Shown: positions 18,200-26,389, counted from the first letter of the stretch. The stretch: DNA of 64,000 nt from CAZGUG01 sp964625335 (GCA_964625335.1 CAZVBE010000003.1:86752-150751), one strand, 5' to 3'. Numbers and translations: made by a program. The notes: generated by a model from the sequence alone, not told the origin.

Positions 18200-18868
18200 A
18201 TGGAGTTTGAGCCGAAAATTCAGTTTCATATTCCCGATTGGGTACCGTTTCTGGGCGGAACCGGGGTAACCGAGACGGTAACCACCACATGGCTGATTAT
18301 GGCGCTGCTTGTGGCATTTGCTTATTTTTCAACCAGGGTATTGGAGGAAAAACCGGGGCCATTGCAAAATGTGGTGGAGATGTTTGTGGAAAGCATTGAA
18401 AACCTGACAGTATCAAGCATGGGACGGGACAAGCTGGGGTTCGCCCCCTATATGGGAACATTGGCCATGTATATACTTGCCGCCAATCTGGCGGGCCTTT
18501 TTGCGTTTCGGCCTCCGACGGCGGATCTAAACACAACCATGGCCCTTTCGTTTATTACCTTTGCAAGCATTCACTATTACGGTATCAGAAGGAAGGGGCT
18601 GCTGAAGTATCTTAAAGAGTTTGCCGAGCCTATGCCGCTGCTTCTGCCGCTGAATATAATAGGAGAGCTGTCAACGCCTGTCTCCCTTTCCTTCAGGCTG
18701 TTCGGCAATATGCTGGGGGGAGTTATTATAATGTACCTTATGTACCAGATGGTTCCTTTGATACTTCCCATACTGCCCCATATTTACTTTGACCTGTTTG
18801 CGGGAGTTTTACAGACATTCATATTTGTCATGCTGTCGATGGTTTTCATATCGCTGGCTATGGATTAG
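18200..18868 (+). CDS. atpB: F-type ATP synthase subunit a
   Basis: The stator channel subunit. The conserved helix LSTPVSLSFRLFGNMLGG contains the essential arginine that separates the two ion half-channels. Five to six membrane helices are visible and length (222 aa) is at the short end of the Clostridial range. It must serve a ring made from one or both of the two c-type genes that follow. Strong GGGGGGAA site before ATG. Confidence 0.93.
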   Translation: MEFEPKIQFHIPDWVPFLGGTGVTETVTTTWLIMALLVAFAYFSTRVLEEKPGPLQNVVEMFVESIENLTVSSMGRDKLGFAPYMGTLAMYILAANLAGLFAFRPPTADLNTTMALSFITFASIHYYGIRRKGLLKYLKEFAEPMPLLLPLNIIGELSTPVSLSFRLFGNMLGGVIIMYLMYQMVPLILPILPHIYFDLFAGVLQTFIFVMLSMVFISLAMD

Positions 18869-18917
18869 CCCGATGGTTTGCCTGAAACGGTGGCAACCGA
18901 CAGAAAGGAGCTTTGGG

Positions 18918-19718
18918 ATGGGAGATGGCACAGATATTATAAAAGCACTGTTTGACTGGATATCCGGCTATGACAGCAGGACACTGGTGCTGGCAGCTTC
19001 GGCCATAGGCGCCGGTGCGGCCATGATTACCGGTATAGGCCCCGGGCTGGGCCAGGGTTTTGCTGCGGGCAAGGCTACCGAAAGCGTAGGCTTAAACCCC
19101 GGTCGTTCAAAGGATATCACATTCACCCTGTTTTTGGGTGTCGCTATTTCCGAAACCTCAGGGATATTCGCATTGATAGTGGCCCTGATACTGCTTTTCG
19201 CCAACCCCTTAGTCGGTATGGACGGAATAAAGCAGGTCCTTGCGGTATCGGCGGTATCGGCGGGGGTTGCGATGGTAGGGGGCATTGGCCCGGCTGTCGG
19301 CCAGGGGTATGCTGCGGGTAAGGCGGCGGAAGCGGTTGGGTTAAACCCGAGGGCGGGTAAAAGCATAAACTTTACGTTATTGCTGGGATCAGCCGTTGCT
19401 GAGACATCCACCATATTGGCCCTTGTGGTGGCGCTGGTTTTTCTGTTTGCCGGGCCGCTTGCAGCGGGTTCGGGGTCATGGGTGATATCTGCAGCTTCGG
19501 CCCTGGGTGCCGGGCTTGCGATGGTTGCCGGTATAGGGCCGGGCACCGGCCAGGGGTATGCGGCGGGTAAGGCGGTGGAGGCAGTGGGGAAAAGGCCCGG
19601 CCATCGCGGGTCAATACTGAGGGTAATGTTCCTTGGGCAGGCGGTTGCCCAGACCACAGGCATATACGCCCTTATAATTGCGCTGATACTCTTGTTCGCC
19701 AATCCCCTGCTGGGATGA
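18918..19718 (+). CDS. F-type c subunit with three fused hairpins; third lacks the ion-binding Glu
   Basis: A 266-aa, six-helix proteolipid made of three consecutive c-subunit hairpins at about residues 20-98, 104-180 and 187-265. Each keeps the GQG(Y/F)AAGK loop with the Gln ligand (Q46, Q129, Q212). The ion carboxylate is Glu79 (ISETSGIF) and Glu162 (VAETSTIL) in hairpins 1 and 2, but Gln245 (VAQTTGIY, codon CAG at 19650) in hairpin 3. Numbered on the Ilyobacter tartaricus Na+ ring, Thr66 follows each site. Hairpins 1 and 2 share VGLNP..K.I.FTL, while hairpin 3 looks more like a normal c. The ATG at 18918 follows AAAGGAG; the longer open frame upstream overlaps atpB out of frame. The closest precedents known to me are the six-helix, two-carboxylate proteolipid of Methanocaldococcus jannaschii and the four-helix c1 of Acetobacterium woodii. 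Confidence 0.93.
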   Translation: MGDGTDIIKALFDWISGYDSRTLVLAASAIGAGAAMITGIGPGLGQGFAAGKATESVGLNPGRSKDITFTLFLGVAISETSGIFALIVALILLFANPLVGMDGIKQVLAVSAVSAGVAMVGGIGPAVGQGYAAGKAAEAVGLNPRAGKSINFTLLLGSAVAETSTILALVVALVFLFAGPLAAGSGSWVISAASALGAGLAMVAGIGPGTGQGYAAGKAVEAVGKRPGHRGSILRVMFLGQAVAQTTGIYALIIALILLFANPLLG

Positions 19719-19738
19719 TTGAGGATTACAGGTCACAG

Positions 19739-19880
19739 GGATAGGCATCAGTCATCTGCGCTGCGCAAAGGTGTGTCCCCTGATCTTGATTGAAGCGGTA
19801 AGAAACAAAAAACAAAAAGAACCGTCCCTGATGTTTCACAAAAAACAAAAAGAACCGTCCCTAATGTTTTACACCCTGTA
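19739..19880. repeat. Dispersed repeat module between the two c genes
   Basis: The 181-bp gap between the fused c and the normal c holds AAGGTGTGTCCCCTGAT and two copies of AAAAAGAACCGTCCCT separated by TGATGTTTCACAAAAAACA. This is the inverse arrangement of the module in the rpiB-upp gap at 5.5 kb. No gene is present. Confidence 0.75.
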
Positions 19881-19899
19881 GGAAAAGGAGGAGTCTGTT

Positions 19900-20169
19900 A
19901 TGGAAGGTATTACAGGCAGGGCACTGGTGCTGGCGGCTTCGGCCATTGGCGCCGGTCTGGCCATGATAGCCGGTATTGGCCCCGGTATAGGTCAGGGGTA
20001 TGCGGCGGGAAAAGGAGCGGAAGCGGTGGGCAGGCAGCCCGAGGCCCAGGGAGATATCATCAGAACCATGCTGCTTGGGGCTGCGGTCGCCGAGACCACG
20101 GGTATATACGGCCTTATAGTAGCCCTGATACTGCTGTTTGCAAACCCGCTGGTACGCCTGTTAATGTAG
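19900..20169 (+). CDS. atpE: F-type ATP synthase subunit c, single hairpin, Na+-type signature
   Basis: An ordinary 89-aa two-helix rotor subunit. Numbering coincides with Ilyobacter tartaricus: P28, Q32 (GIGQGYAAGK), V63, E65, T66, T67 and Y70 (VAETTGIY) are all present, the ligand set of Na+-coupled rings with Thr for Ser66. Na+ coupling is inferred. It follows the fused c gene after a repeat-bearing spacer and has its own AAAGGAGG site, which would allow separate translation levels for the two rotor proteins. Confidence 0.95.
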   Translation: MEGITGRALVLAASAIGAGLAMIAGIGPGIGQGYAAGKGAEAVGRQPEAQGDIIRTMLLGAAVAETTGIYGLIVALILLFANPLVRLLM

Positions 20170-20190
20170 ACACATGAGGAGGGGAATGCT

Positions 20191-20688
20191 ATGACCGGAA
20201 GCCTTGTGGGTATTGACATGAACATGGTTTTTCAGCTTGTTAACACGTTAGTTTTATATCTGTTGCTGCGGCATTTCCTGTTTAAGCCGGTGTCGGACCA
20301 TCTGGCCAGCAGGAGAGACCGGATTGAAAATGACCTTCGCAGCGCAGAGGATGCCAAAAAGGAAGCGGAAAGACTTAAGAGCGAATACCAGGGGAAGCTT
20401 GACGGCGTTGAGAAGGAAGCCGGGGAGATAATAAGCGGGGCAGCACGCAGCGGGGAAATGAGGCGCTGCGAAATAATCCGGGATGCCAAGGCGGAGGCGA
20501 AAAACATCTTCAAAAGAGCCCAAAGGGATATAATGCTGGAGAAAGAAAAGGCCATGTCCGGCATAAGGGACGAGATGGTCAGTATATCGATGCAGGCGGC
20601 GGAAAAGGTTCTGGAAGAAAACATCGACAGCGAAACAAACCGGCGGCTGATACGGGATTATGTTGACGGGGTGGGCAGGATATCATGA
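20191..20688 (+). CDS. atpF: F-type ATP synthase subunit b
   Basis: Peripheral-stalk subunit: one N-terminal membrane helix (NTLVLYLLLRHFLFKPV) followed by a long charged coiled coil to the C-terminus, 165 aa. The stop codon overlaps the delta start (ATGA). Only one b gene is present, so the stalk is a homodimer. Confidence 0.92.
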   Translation: MTGSLVGIDMNMVFQLVNTLVLYLLLRHFLFKPVSDHLASRRDRIENDLRSAEDAKKEAERLKSEYQGKLDGVEKEAGEIISGAARSGEMRRCEIIRDAKAEAKNIFKRAQRDIMLEKEKAMSGIRDEMVSISMQAAEKVLEENIDSETNRRLIRDYVDGVGRIS

Positions 20689-21257
20689 CCGGGGTTGATT
20701 ACAGATATGCCCGGGGCCTTTTAACGGTTGCAAAGGACAGGAACAAAACAGGCGTTTTCAGAGGTCAGATGCAAAAGCTTCTGGATACGCTGAAAAATAC
20801 CCCGGAGCTTAATGCTGTCCTTGCATCGCCCAATACAGACAGGGAGACAAAAAAGCGGATAATGACCAGAGTGTTTTCCGGGGTGCTGGATAAAGAACTG
20901 TTAAATTTTGTTATGCTTGTAATGGACAGAAACAGGGAAAACCGCCTGGAGCAGATAACGAATGTTTTCATCAATCTGGCGGACCGTGAGAGGAGCATTG
21001 TTACAGCCCTTGTTGTTACCACCCGGGCTTTGCGTGAAGACGAGAAGGAGCTGCTTAAGGCCAAGCTGTCGCTGGCCTTCGGGTTGACCGTTGAAATCCA
21101 AAGCCGTATTGATAAAAGCATACTTGGGGGCATTGTCATAAAACTTGAAGATAAATTGCTGGACGGCAGCCTCCGGGGCAGGCTTGAGGCAATGGAGGGG
21201 ATTGTACATGATGCTGTAACCTATAGGATAGGGGAGATGGGAAAGGGTGGATCTTAG
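20685..21257 (+). CDS. atpH: F-type ATP synthase subunit delta
   Basis: Stator subunit joining the b dimer to the top of the alpha-beta head. It has the helical N-terminal domain (YARGLLTVAKDRN) and the C-terminal IDKSILGGIVIKLEDKLLDGSLRGRL motif, which is diagnostic. Length (190 aa) is normal. It overlaps atpF by 4 bp and atpA by 11 bp. Confidence 0.92.
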   Translation: MTGVDYRYARGLLTVAKDRNKTGVFRGQMQKLLDTLKNTPELNAVLASPNTDRETKKRIMTRVFSGVLDKELLNFVMLVMDRNRENRLEQITNVFINLADRERSIVTALVVTTRALREDEKELLKAKLSLAFGLTVEIQSRIDKSILGGIVIKLEDKLLDGSLRGRLEAMEGIVHDAVTYRIGEMGKGGS

Positions 21258-22782
21258 GCCTGAGGAAATAAGCCGCGTTATCAGCGAGGAGATAGAAAAC
21301 TATGACAACAGACCGGATATCCGGGAGATAGGTACCGTCCTGCAGGTGGGGGACGGAATAGCCCGGGTTCACGGGCTGTTAAACTGTATGGCGGGAGAGC
21401 TGCTGGAATTTCCGGGCGGGGTAACCGGGATGGCTCTTAACCTTGAAGAAGAAAATGTGGGCTGCGTCCTGCTGGGATCGGATGAAAATATCAGTGAGGG
21501 GGATATAGTAAAAAGAACCGGAAGGACCGTCGGGGTGCCGGTAGGGGACGTTATGCAGGGCAGGGTGGTAAATGCACTGGGAAAACCAATTGACGGCAAA
21601 GGCCCTATAAACACTGATAAATACAGGCCGGTGGAGCACAGGGCCCCGGGGGTGGTGGAAAGGAAATCGGTGCACCAACCCCTTCAGACCGGGTTAAAGG
21701 CGATAGATTCAATGGTACCCATAGGCAGGGGACAGAGAGAGCTTATTATTGGAGACCGGCAGACGGGAAAAAGTGCAATCGCGATAGATACGGTACTCAA
21801 CCAAAGGGATAAGGATATTATATGTATTTATGTGGCTATCGGTCAAAAGGCATCCACCATAGCCCAGACGGTAAATACCCTTGAGGAGCTGGGGGCTATG
21901 GACTACAGCATAGTGGTGGCGGCAACCGCCAGCGACGCTGCTGCCCTTCAGTATCTTGCACCCTATACGGGATGCGCAATCGGCGAAGAGTTTATGTATA
22001 AGGGCAGGGATGTGCTCATAATATACGATGACCTGACAAAACATGCCATAGCCTACAGGGCTCTGTCGCTGCTGTTAAGGCGACCTCCCGGCAGGGAGGC
22101 CTATCCCGGGGATGTGTTTTATCTTCATTCAAGGCTGCTTGAAAGGGCGGCAAAGCTGAACGATAAGCAAGGCGGCGGTTCGATGACGGCGCTTCCCATA
22201 ATAGAAACCCAGGCTGGGGATGTGTCCGCCTATATACCAACCAATGTAATATCCATTACCGACGGACAGATATACCTTGAGTCCGGGCTGTTCTTTTCCG
22301 GTATCAGGCCGGCGGTAAACGCAGGCCTGTCGGTATCCAGGGTGGGGGGAGCCGCGCAGATTAAGGCAATGAAAAAGGTTGCCGGCAGGCTGAGGCTTGA
22401 GCTTGCCCAGTACAGGGAACTGGAAGCCTTTGCCCGGTTCGGGTCCGAGCTTGAAGAGGAGACACGAAGGAGGCTGGAAAAGGGGCGTAGGATAATTGAG
22501 GTGCTGAAACAGGAGCAGTATGTCCCTATGGCGGTGGAGGACCAGGTTTTGATCATTTATGCCGTTGCCAATGACTATCTGGAGGATATACCGGTGGAAA
22601 GCATAAACCGGTTTGAAAAGGAGTTCCTGAAGTACATGGCGGAACGCTGTCCCGAGGTTGGAAGGGAAATAAGGGAAGCCGGGGATTTTAGCGAAGAAGG
22701 CGAAAACAGGCTCGAAAAAGCGCTTCGGGATTTCAGAAAAAAATGGGATAAAGACCGGGAAAATGCCGGTACAAGGGAATAG
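21247..22782 (+). CDS. atpA: F-type ATP synthase subunit alpha
   Basis: Non-catalytic nucleotide-binding subunit. P-loop GDRQTGKSAIAIDT and the ISVSRVGGAAQ-type segment (LSVSRVGGAAQIKAMK) containing the arginine finger are intact. Length (511 aa) is normal. The GTG start lies inside the end of atpH. Confidence 0.96.
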   Translation: MDLRPEEISRVISEEIENYDNRPDIREIGTVLQVGDGIARVHGLLNCMAGELLEFPGGVTGMALNLEEENVGCVLLGSDENISEGDIVKRTGRTVGVPVGDVMQGRVVNALGKPIDGKGPINTDKYRPVEHRAPGVVERKSVHQPLQTGLKAIDSMVPIGRGQRELIIGDRQTGKSAIAIDTVLNQRDKDIICIYVAIGQKASTIAQTVNTLEELGAMDYSIVVAATASDAAALQYLAPYTGCAIGEEFMYKGRDVLIIYDDLTKHAIAYRALSLLLRRPPGREAYPGDVFYLHSRLLERAAKLNDKQGGGSMTALPIIETQAGDVSAYIPTNVISITDGQIYLESGLFFSGIRPAVNAGLSVSRVGGAAQIKAMKKVAGRLRLELAQYRELEAFARFGSELEEETRRRLEKGRRIIEVLKQEQYVPMAVEDQVLIIYAVANDYLEDIPVESINRFEKEFLKYMAERCPEVGREIREAGDFSEEGENRLEKALRDFRKKWDKDRENAGTRE

Positions 22783-22836
22783 GACCCGGTACCCTGAAGC
22801 ATGGCAACCCAAATGTACTGAGGAAGGAGGCGGACA

Positions 22837-23724
22837 ATGGCGCAAACCGGAATGAGGGATATAAGGAGAAGGATAAGGAGTATTAAAAGCACAATGCAGA
22901 TAACAAGAGGTATGGAACTGGTTGCCTCCGCAAAGCTGGTAAAGGCGAGAAAGGCCTTTGAAGCGGCAAAGCCCTATTCCCAATCGATTACGCACATATT
23001 AAAGAATACGGCAAAAAGTGAAAGCGGTGTTAAACATATCCTTTTAACCGGGCGGGAAGCAAAGAACGAGCTGTTTATCGTAATCACCTCGGACAGGGGG
23101 CTTTGCGGCGGATATAATTCAAACCTGATAAAGGAAGTGGTTTCAAGGCTGGATAAGGGAATAAAGCCTAGTTTTATAGTTACCGGCATAAGGGGCGCAG
23201 AGCATTTAAGGGCAAGGGGCTGCAGCATTATCAGGGAATATCCGGGCATATCCGACAACCCGGGCCTTGAGCATGCCGCCGATATTGCAGACAGGGTTCT
23301 TGAGCTTATAGACCAAGGCGATGCAGACAGGGTAAGCCTTGCCTATAACAGATTTGTATCAGCCATTTCCCAGCAGCCGGAGGTATTTCGGTTGATACCG
23401 CCGGTTGTGGAAAGAGAAGAGCATCTATCGGCAGGGCATGAAGAATCCCGACCGGCGAAACAAGAGGACCTTTTAAGCTTTGAACCCTCCCGCAGCCAGG
23501 TGCTTGATACTATTATCCCCCTGTATATACGGGGCATGGTGTACGCAGCTTTGGTGGAAGCATCGGCCAGCGAGCAGGCGGCAAGGAGAATAGCCATGGG
23601 GGCCGCCACCGATAACGCAGAGAGTATGATAGAGGAGCTGACCCTTTCATATAACCGGGCGAGGCAGGAGCTTATCACAAGGGAAATCACCGAGATTATA
23701 GGCGGAGCGGAGGCAATATATTAA
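22837..23724 (+). CDS. atpG: F-type ATP synthase subunit gamma
   Basis: Central rotor shaft, 295 aa. The N-terminal helix (RDIRRRIRSIKSTMQITRGM) and C-terminal helix (AMGAATDNAESMIEELTLSYN) form the coiled coil; TSDRGLCGGYNSN is a family signature. Strong AAGGAGG site before ATG. Confidence 0.95.
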   Translation: MAQTGMRDIRRRIRSIKSTMQITRGMELVASAKLVKARKAFEAAKPYSQSITHILKNTAKSESGVKHILLTGREAKNELFIVITSDRGLCGGYNSNLIKEVVSRLDKGIKPSFIVTGIRGAEHLRARGCSIIREYPGISDNPGLEHAADIADRVLELIDQGDADRVSLAYNRFVSAISQQPEVFRLIPPVVEREEHLSAGHEESRPAKQEDLLSFEPSRSQVLDTIIPLYIRGMVYAALVEASASEQAARRIAMGAATDNAESMIEELTLSYNRARQELITREITEIIGGAEAIY

Positions 23725-23741
23725 GGGAGAGGGGTGGCGGC

Positions 23742-25124
23742 ATGCAGGGTAATACCGGAACGGTAGCGCAGATAACGGGGCCGGTGGTTGATATAAGGTT
23801 TGGCCGGCAAAACCTTCCTGCCATTAACAATGCAATTATTATTGAGGATGGCGGCGCAAGGGTCACTGTGGAAGTGGCCAGGCATATGGGGGACGATATG
23901 GTGCGGTGTATCGCCATGTCCTCGACCGACGGACTAAAACGGGGTCTCAGGGCGGTGGACACCGGCTCTCCAATCATGGTACCGGTGGGTAAGGGCACGC
24001 TGGGAAGACTGTTCAATGTATTGGGGGAGCCAATAGATAATGAAGGGAAAGTCCGGGTGGATGATTACCACCAAATCCACAGACCCGCCCCCGGGGTGGA
24101 GGAGCAGGCCACATCAACCGAGGTATTCGAAACGGGTATCAAGGTTATAGACCTTCTGGCACCGTATCCCAAGGGCGGCAAAGTGGGCCTTTTCGGGGGT
24201 GCGGGGGTGGGTAAAACCGTTCTTATAATGGAATTAATCCGAAGTATAGCCACCGAGCACGGAGGGTTTTCGGTTTTTACCGGTGTGGGGGAAAGGACCC
24301 GGGAGGGTAACGACCTTTGGACCGAAATGAAGGAATCGGGGGTTTTGAAAAATACCGCCCTTGTATTCGGCCAGATGAACGAACCCCCGGGAGCAAGGAT
24401 GAGGGTGGGGCTGACCGGTCTTACCATGGCCGAGAATTTCAGGGACAAAGAGGGGCAGGATGTATTGCTGTTTATTGATAACATATTCAGGTTTATCCAG
24501 GCCGGCTCGGAGGTGTCCGCATTACTGGGCAGGATGCCTTCTGCGGTGGGATATCAGCCTACCCTTGCCGTGGACGTGGGTGTGCTGCAGGAAAGGATAA
24601 CCTCCACCAGAAGGGGCTCGATAACGTCGGTACAGGCGGTTTACGTGCCTGCCGACGATCTGACCGATCCTGCACCAGCCACCACCTTTGCCCATCTTGA
24701 CGCCACTACAGTGCTGTCCCGGCAAATAGTCGAGCTTGGCATTTATCCGGCGGTGGACCCGCTGGATTCTACCTCAAGACTGCTTGACCCGAGGGTGGTG
24801 GGCAGGGAGCATTATGATGCTGCCCGGAGGGTGCAGGAGGTATTGCAAAGGTACAAAGAGCTTCAGGATATTATAGCCATAATGGGCATGGACGAGCTGT
24901 CGGGGGACGACAAGCTGACGGTAGCACGGGCGAGAAAGATACAGCGGTTTCTGTCCCAGCCGTTTTTTGTCGCCCGGACCTTTACCGGAATAGAGGGTAA
25001 ATATGTGCCGTTAAGCGAAACCATAAGGGGATTTAGAGAAATATTGGACGGGGACCATGACCATCTGGACGAAACAGCCTTCTATATGAAGGGGAGCATT
25101 GACGAGATTGCCAAAAAACAATAG
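23742..25124 (+). CDS. atpD: F-type ATP synthase subunit beta (catalytic)
   Basis: Catalytic subunit. The P-loop GGAGVGKTVLIMEL, the catalytic glutamate in GVGERTREGNDLW and the DELSEED-like region (here MDELSGDD) are visible. The last loop normally reads DELSEED; the acidic stretch is weaker here. Length (460 aa) is normal. Confidence 0.96.
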   Translation: MQGNTGTVAQITGPVVDIRFGRQNLPAINNAIIIEDGGARVTVEVARHMGDDMVRCIAMSSTDGLKRGLRAVDTGSPIMVPVGKGTLGRLFNVLGEPIDNEGKVRVDDYHQIHRPAPGVEEQATSTEVFETGIKVIDLLAPYPKGGKVGLFGGAGVGKTVLIMELIRSIATEHGGFSVFTGVGERTREGNDLWTEMKESGVLKNTALVFGQMNEPPGARMRVGLTGLTMAENFRDKEGQDVLLFIDNIFRFIQAGSEVSALLGRMPSAVGYQPTLAVDVGVLQERITSTRRGSITSVQAVYVPADDLTDPAPATTFAHLDATTVLSRQIVELGIYPAVDPLDSTSRLLDPRVVGREHYDAARRVQEVLQRYKELQDIIAIMGMDELSGDDKLTVARARKIQRFLSQPFFVARTFTGIEGKYVPLSETIRGFREILDGDHDHLDETAFYMKGSIDEIAKKQ

Positions 25125-25151
25125 AGTATTTGCGAAGGGTTATGAAATATT

Positions 25152-25436
25152 ATGAAGGAAACCGAAGTTATGGTAACAACCCCCCTGGGTGTTTTTTTCC
25201 ATGGAAAGGTAAAGACCGTTATTGTCAGGGGAACCGAAGGATATCTTGGAATACATTATGACCATACTCCCCTTGTTACCGCTGTTCTTCCCGGTAAACT
25301 CAAATTTAGTACGGCGGACGGGAAGGCGATGGAAGCATCTGTCTCGGACGGAATTCTTGAAATAAAACCCAGGAAGGTTACAATTCTTGTCCATGAAGCA
25401 AAATGGACCGGGGGAAACACATCCCCGAACAGGTAA
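25152..25436 (+). CDS. atpC: F-type ATP synthase subunit epsilon, beta-sandwich domain only
   Basis: At 94 aa this contains only the N-terminal beta-sandwich (TPLGVFFHGKVKTVIVRGTEGYLGIHYDHTPLV, read as adjoining motifs) that binds gamma and the c ring. The C-terminal helix-turn-helix found in typical 130-140 aa bacterial epsilons, which inhibits ATP hydrolysis, is absent. No continuation is seen in the other frames before the next gene, so a frameshift is unlikely. The enzyme therefore probably lacks epsilon inhibition, as in the naturally short epsilons of some anaerobes. Confidence 0.88.
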   Translation: MKETEVMVTTPLGVFFHGKVKTVIVRGTEGYLGIHYDHTPLVTAVLPGKLKFSTADGKAMEASVSDGILEIKPRKVTILVHEAKWTGGNTSPNR

Positions 25437-25439
25437 GTA

Positions 25440-25486
25440 TTTCAATAGTATATTGGGTATACCAATGGAATTGATTAAGAAATACT
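25440..25486. other. Nested inverted repeat after the F-ATPase operon
   Basis: An outer pair AGTATTTC / GAAATACT encloses an inner pair ATTGG / CCAAT around GTATA. There is no T-run, so it is not a standard terminator; it may be an mRNA 3'-end structure or an operator. Confidence 0.4.
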
Positions 25487-25582
25487 AATACCAGACAGGC
25501 TCCGGGCAGCGGAGGTAATTAGTATACTTTTCCGGATTATGGCAATAATCAAAAAGGCTTAAATGTCCGGGAGGTGGGGCTG

Positions 25583-26362
25583 TTGAAAAGAAAGTACTAT
25601 TATGCGGTTTTGCTGGTTGTTTTGTCAGGGCTTTTATTTTTAATTTTGCGGACAGAATATGCATTCAACTATAACAGGGGTGAAAGGTGTATTCTCGCCG
25701 AGGCCTTCAATTCTTCAGGGGCTGCTGTGGTGGAGACCAACATAAATGCCTGTGCCGTCAGCACCGACAGGTTTCTGGATAAAGAGGAAGTAATGGAAAT
25801 TGCCGGGTTGCTTGCAGCGCGGATGGAGATAGATTTGGCGGAAAGCGAAAGAGTGGAAAACTACAGTGACGATTACAACCAGCTTTCGATAATCGGTAAA
25901 AACCCGCATGGATACAGTACCGTGATAATTGTACATTCGATGGATTTTACCGATATCGAAGAGGGTCCGGGGGGTTACGAGACTAACATTGTGGTTGATG
26001 TCACCCTTGGCTGGGACTATGACAGCCTTTTAGAGACGGAAGCCAGTATAAGGCAGGCGATTGAGGAGCATATCCGGGGAGTCCGCATCACCTCGTGCAT
26101 TATTGGAAGTTATGTGGAGAATGTCCCGGAGGACAGGATGGAGGGAATTATATATTCGATTTTCCAAAGCGTTAACGCTCTGGAAGTAGAGAGAGCCATA
26201 TATGACGGATTAATAAGCATATCGGCCTACACGCCCCGTATTGAGCAGTATGTGGAAATGGGTGACAGCAGGGTCAATCTTAATATTGCAATGAGGTATA
26301 ATTCCTTCGAAGACAAAACCTATATATGGCTTGGCTCTCCGGTTATTTCTCTGGAATATTAA
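25583..26362 (+). CDS. YwmB-family protein
   Basis: About 259 aa with one N-terminal membrane anchor and an extracytoplasmic domain of alternating beta-strands and helices. It resembles the YwmB (TATA-box-binding-protein-like fold) family, which is usually encoded next to murA and spoIID. The position directly before murA supports this. Function is unknown. GTG at 25574 is in frame, but TTG at 25583 is better placed behind GGGAGG. Confidence 0.65.
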   Translation: MKRKYYYAVLLVVLSGLLFLILRTEYAFNYNRGERCILAEAFNSSGAAVVETNINACAVSTDRFLDKEEVMEIAGLLAARMEIDLAESERVENYSDDYNQLSIIGKNPHGYSTVIIVHSMDFTDIEEGPGGYETNIVVDVTLGWDYDSLLETEASIRQAIEEHIRGVRITSCIIGSYVENVPEDRMEGIIYSIFQSVNALEVERAIYDGLISISAYTPRIEQYVEMGDSRVNLNIAMRYNSFEDKTYIWLGSPVISLEY

Positions 26363-26389
26363 TCTGTCTTAAAGAACGGAGGAAGCGAA

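Noticed and set aside
18789..18917. N-terminal extension of the fused c subunit
   Set aside because: This stretch overlaps atpB in another frame and is not c-like; the ATG at 18918 has a good Shine-Dalgarno site.
18968..19702. 244-aa reverse-strand open frame over the fused c gene
   Set aside because: Its three-fold internal repeat only mirrors the repeats of the sense gene; composition is Ala/Pro/Thr-rich and there is no start site.
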